Of a DNA stretch of 64,000 bases, positions 62,738-64,000 are shown piece after piece. The notes beneath the pieces were generated by a model. The model ran no database searches. It saw only the letters and a program-made list of their open reading frames with translations, and was not told the DNA's origin. Position 1 is the first letter of the stretch. Each line of letters begins with the position of its first letter. The stretch comes from Neoscytalidium dimidiatum (lineage: Eukaryota > Ascomycota > Dothideomycetes > Botryosphaeriales > Botryosphaeriaceae), in assembly GCA_037367355.1 (NCBI GenBank), contig CM074699.1, forward strand, positions 558,001 to 622,000, in the 5' to 3' direction. A program made the translations under genes and the position numbers.

Positions 62738-64000
62738 ATGTCTCTCGGTCTATCGCAGAACGATATATACCGTGAGCTATATCGTATCATCGAACCAATC
62801 AACCCCGATAAAGGGGGTTTTTCCTGTGTCGCATACGCACCATCGAAAAGAAGAAGATGCCGGAATGTCGTCAACCGCGGAAACGTGTCCGAATTTAACT
62901 ACTTACTTCGCAACTTCACAGAAGTCGAGCTCAGAAACACCGAGGCCCGTGTAGAGAAGCTTCTCCATCTCGCGGAGCTTGGTCATTGTGCCGGCTTGCA
63001 CAGAAAAGAAAAGTACGAGGTCCAAAAAGTCGCTTTGCAATGGAACCATGAGATATCTGCCTGGCTCAGGCAGCGACGAGCCGTTCAGGATCAAAGCCCT
63101 CTTGTCTCCGAAAGCTCTCGGGGCCGTCTTTCTCCAAGCACTGCCTCTTCCACACAAGCGAGGTCGACAGGTTCCAATGCAAGCTGGACATACACTCCAT
63201 CGAGTCCTGCGCCTACTGTTATTCGGGAACGGTACAACACCACACGCAGTGAGGAGATCATCGAAACCGTGGAACGTACCTCAGGCCTCCAGTCTACCAG
63301 CCGCGAGCGCCGCGCGCGTCCCGTCCAAGTAGCACCCAGCCCAGCCTCTCAGATGAACCGGGCAGAAAGGCTGTCCTCTCCACCAAGGGCCGAATTCACG
63401 TTTACAGCACCACGACGGCCCGTGGCTGTCGTCGAGCCTCCCGCGCAGGAAACATCCCAGGACTTTACAAGAGTCTTTGCATCGAACCCTCGCCCACCTG
63501 CCGCTCGTGTTGGGCAAACCACCATCTCTACTCCGACCAGCTCCTCCTCAGCGCAACGTCCTTCAGCTCTTCCCGCAACCCCCCAACCAACAACAGCCAT
63601 GCCACCAACCGCAAACCCATCCTCTTCACCCTCACCGGTGGACTCCCCAATGCAGTCACCCACCTCCCCGGCCACACCACCACCACCACCACCGCCCCCA
63701 CAACCCCAACCATGCACCCAGCCCCACGCCCAGCGCAAGAGCACCGACGACGACTGCCCCATCTGCCAGTCCTCCCTGCGCACCAGCCCCCTCGCCGACC
63801 TCGTCTGGTGCAAGGCCCAATGCGGCACCAACTACCACCGGTCCTGCTGGTCGACCTGGGCGCGCGTCCGCTCCGCGTCCCAGCCCACCTCGCCGCTCAC
63901 GTGCGCGTTCTGCCGCGCGACCTGGGCGCCCGCGTGCCGCCACGACGAGGTCGCGCCGCCGGCCTACTCGTTCTGGGACGCCGCGGACGGTGGTGGCGTG
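62738..64000 (+). CDS. RING-type zinc-finger protein, 3' end beyond the window
   Basis: Open frame of 421 codons from ATG 62738 to the window edge without a stop, so the gene is 3' partial. The N-terminal 60 residues (MSLGLSQNDIYRELY...) include a Cys/Arg motif, FSCVAYAPSKRRRCRNVV, that could bind zinc. A helical segment (NYLLRNFTEVELRNTEARVEKLLHL) follows, then a long Ser/Pro/Arg-rich disordered region with a polyproline run (about 320). A RING-like finger begins at Cys340-Cys343 (DCPICQ), continues with WCKAQCGTNYHRSCW and ends at Cys389-Cys392 (CAFCRATW). The WCK-CG-N-H-C-W pattern is that of RING fingers in SWIM/MEX-like fungal proteins, suggesting E3 ubiquitin-ligase activity. An intron past residue 400 cannot be excluded. 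Confidence 0.82.
   Translation, partial: MSLGLSQNDIYRELYRIIEPINPDKGGFSCVAYAPSKRRRCRNVVNRGNVSEFNYLLRNFTEVELRNTEARVEKLLHLAELGHCAGLHRKEKYEVQKVALQWNHEISAWLRQRRAVQDQSPLVSESSRGRLSPSTASSTQARSTGSNASWTYTPSSPAPTVIRERYNTTRSEEIIETVERTSGLQSTSRERRARPVQVAPSPASQMNRAERLSSPPRAEFTFTAPRRPVAVVEPPAQETSQDFTRVFASNPRPPAARVGQTTISTPTSSSSAQRPSALPATPQPTTAMPPTANPSSSPSPVDSPMQSPTSPATPPPPPPPPQPQPCTQPHAQRKSTDDDCPICQSSLRTSPLADLVWCKAQCGTNYHRSCWSTWARVRSASQPTSPLTCAFCRATWAPACRHDEVAPPAYSFWDAADGGGV

Overview
The window is nuclear chromosomal DNA of a filamentous ascomycete (Pezizomycotina; a Dothideomycete would fit, but the sequence does not fix the class). The evidence is short spliceosomal introns, mostly 48-100 nt, with GTRNGT donors, CTRAC-like branch sites and YAG acceptors; GC-rich third codon positions; CT-rich or A-rich leaders; and gene families typical of this group (CDC11/AspA septin, PROPPIN, CRH-type GH16, velvet and LaeA-like factors, CDH-type GMC oxidoreductase). 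I see no rRNA, convincing tRNA, CRISPR array, plasmid or phage feature, or intact transposon. Exon boundaries were placed by reading splice sites and conserved family motifs by eye.

Layout, left to right. A secreted type-B carboxylesterase (2.3-4.0 kb). A CDC11/AspA septin on the minus strand (6.6-8.2 kb), divergent from an Hsv2-type PROPPIN (8.65-9.97 kb). An 8.4 kb gene-free stretch with a dense group of unrelated short tandem repeats at 16.4-17.7 kb. A PQ-loop membrane protein split into 14 exons (18.4-20.1 kb). A protein tyrosine phosphatase (20.9-22.2 kb). A GPI-anchored CRH-type GH16 transglycosylase (25.2-26.8 kb). Cohesin SMC3 (27.4-31.2 kb), followed by a broken arylsulfatase relic (31.9-32.4 kb). 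A single-pass membrane protein (33.5-35.0 kb). A 5.9 kb gene-free stretch, then an uncharacterised acidic/basic protein (40.8-41.6 kb). A divergent velvet-like protein (45.0-45.8 kb), an OsmC-like protein (47.2-47.8 kb) and an F-box protein (48.1-48.8 kb). A secreted beta-propeller protein on the minus strand (49.0-50.0 kb), convergent with the F-box gene. A long aquaporin (52.1-54.3 kb), a LaeA-like methyltransferase (55.6-56.8 kb), a secreted GMC oxidoreductase (58.6-60.3 kb), and a RING-type zinc-finger gene that runs off the right edge (62.7-64.0 kb).

There is no operon and no clear biosynthetic cluster. The genes are mostly housekeeping (cohesin, septin, autophagy-type phosphoinositide effector), cell wall or secreted functions (esterase, CRH transglycosylase, propeller protein, GMC oxidoreductase), and regulatory functions (velvet-like, LaeA-like, F-box, RING). 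The gene-bearing segments are separated by unusually long gaps for an ascomycete. The most unusual observation is in the PQ-loop gene: its first 86 coding bases are spread over six exons, and the conserved PQ motif can only be read in frame if a single-nucleotide exon is spliced in. No previously undescribed multi-gene system is evident.
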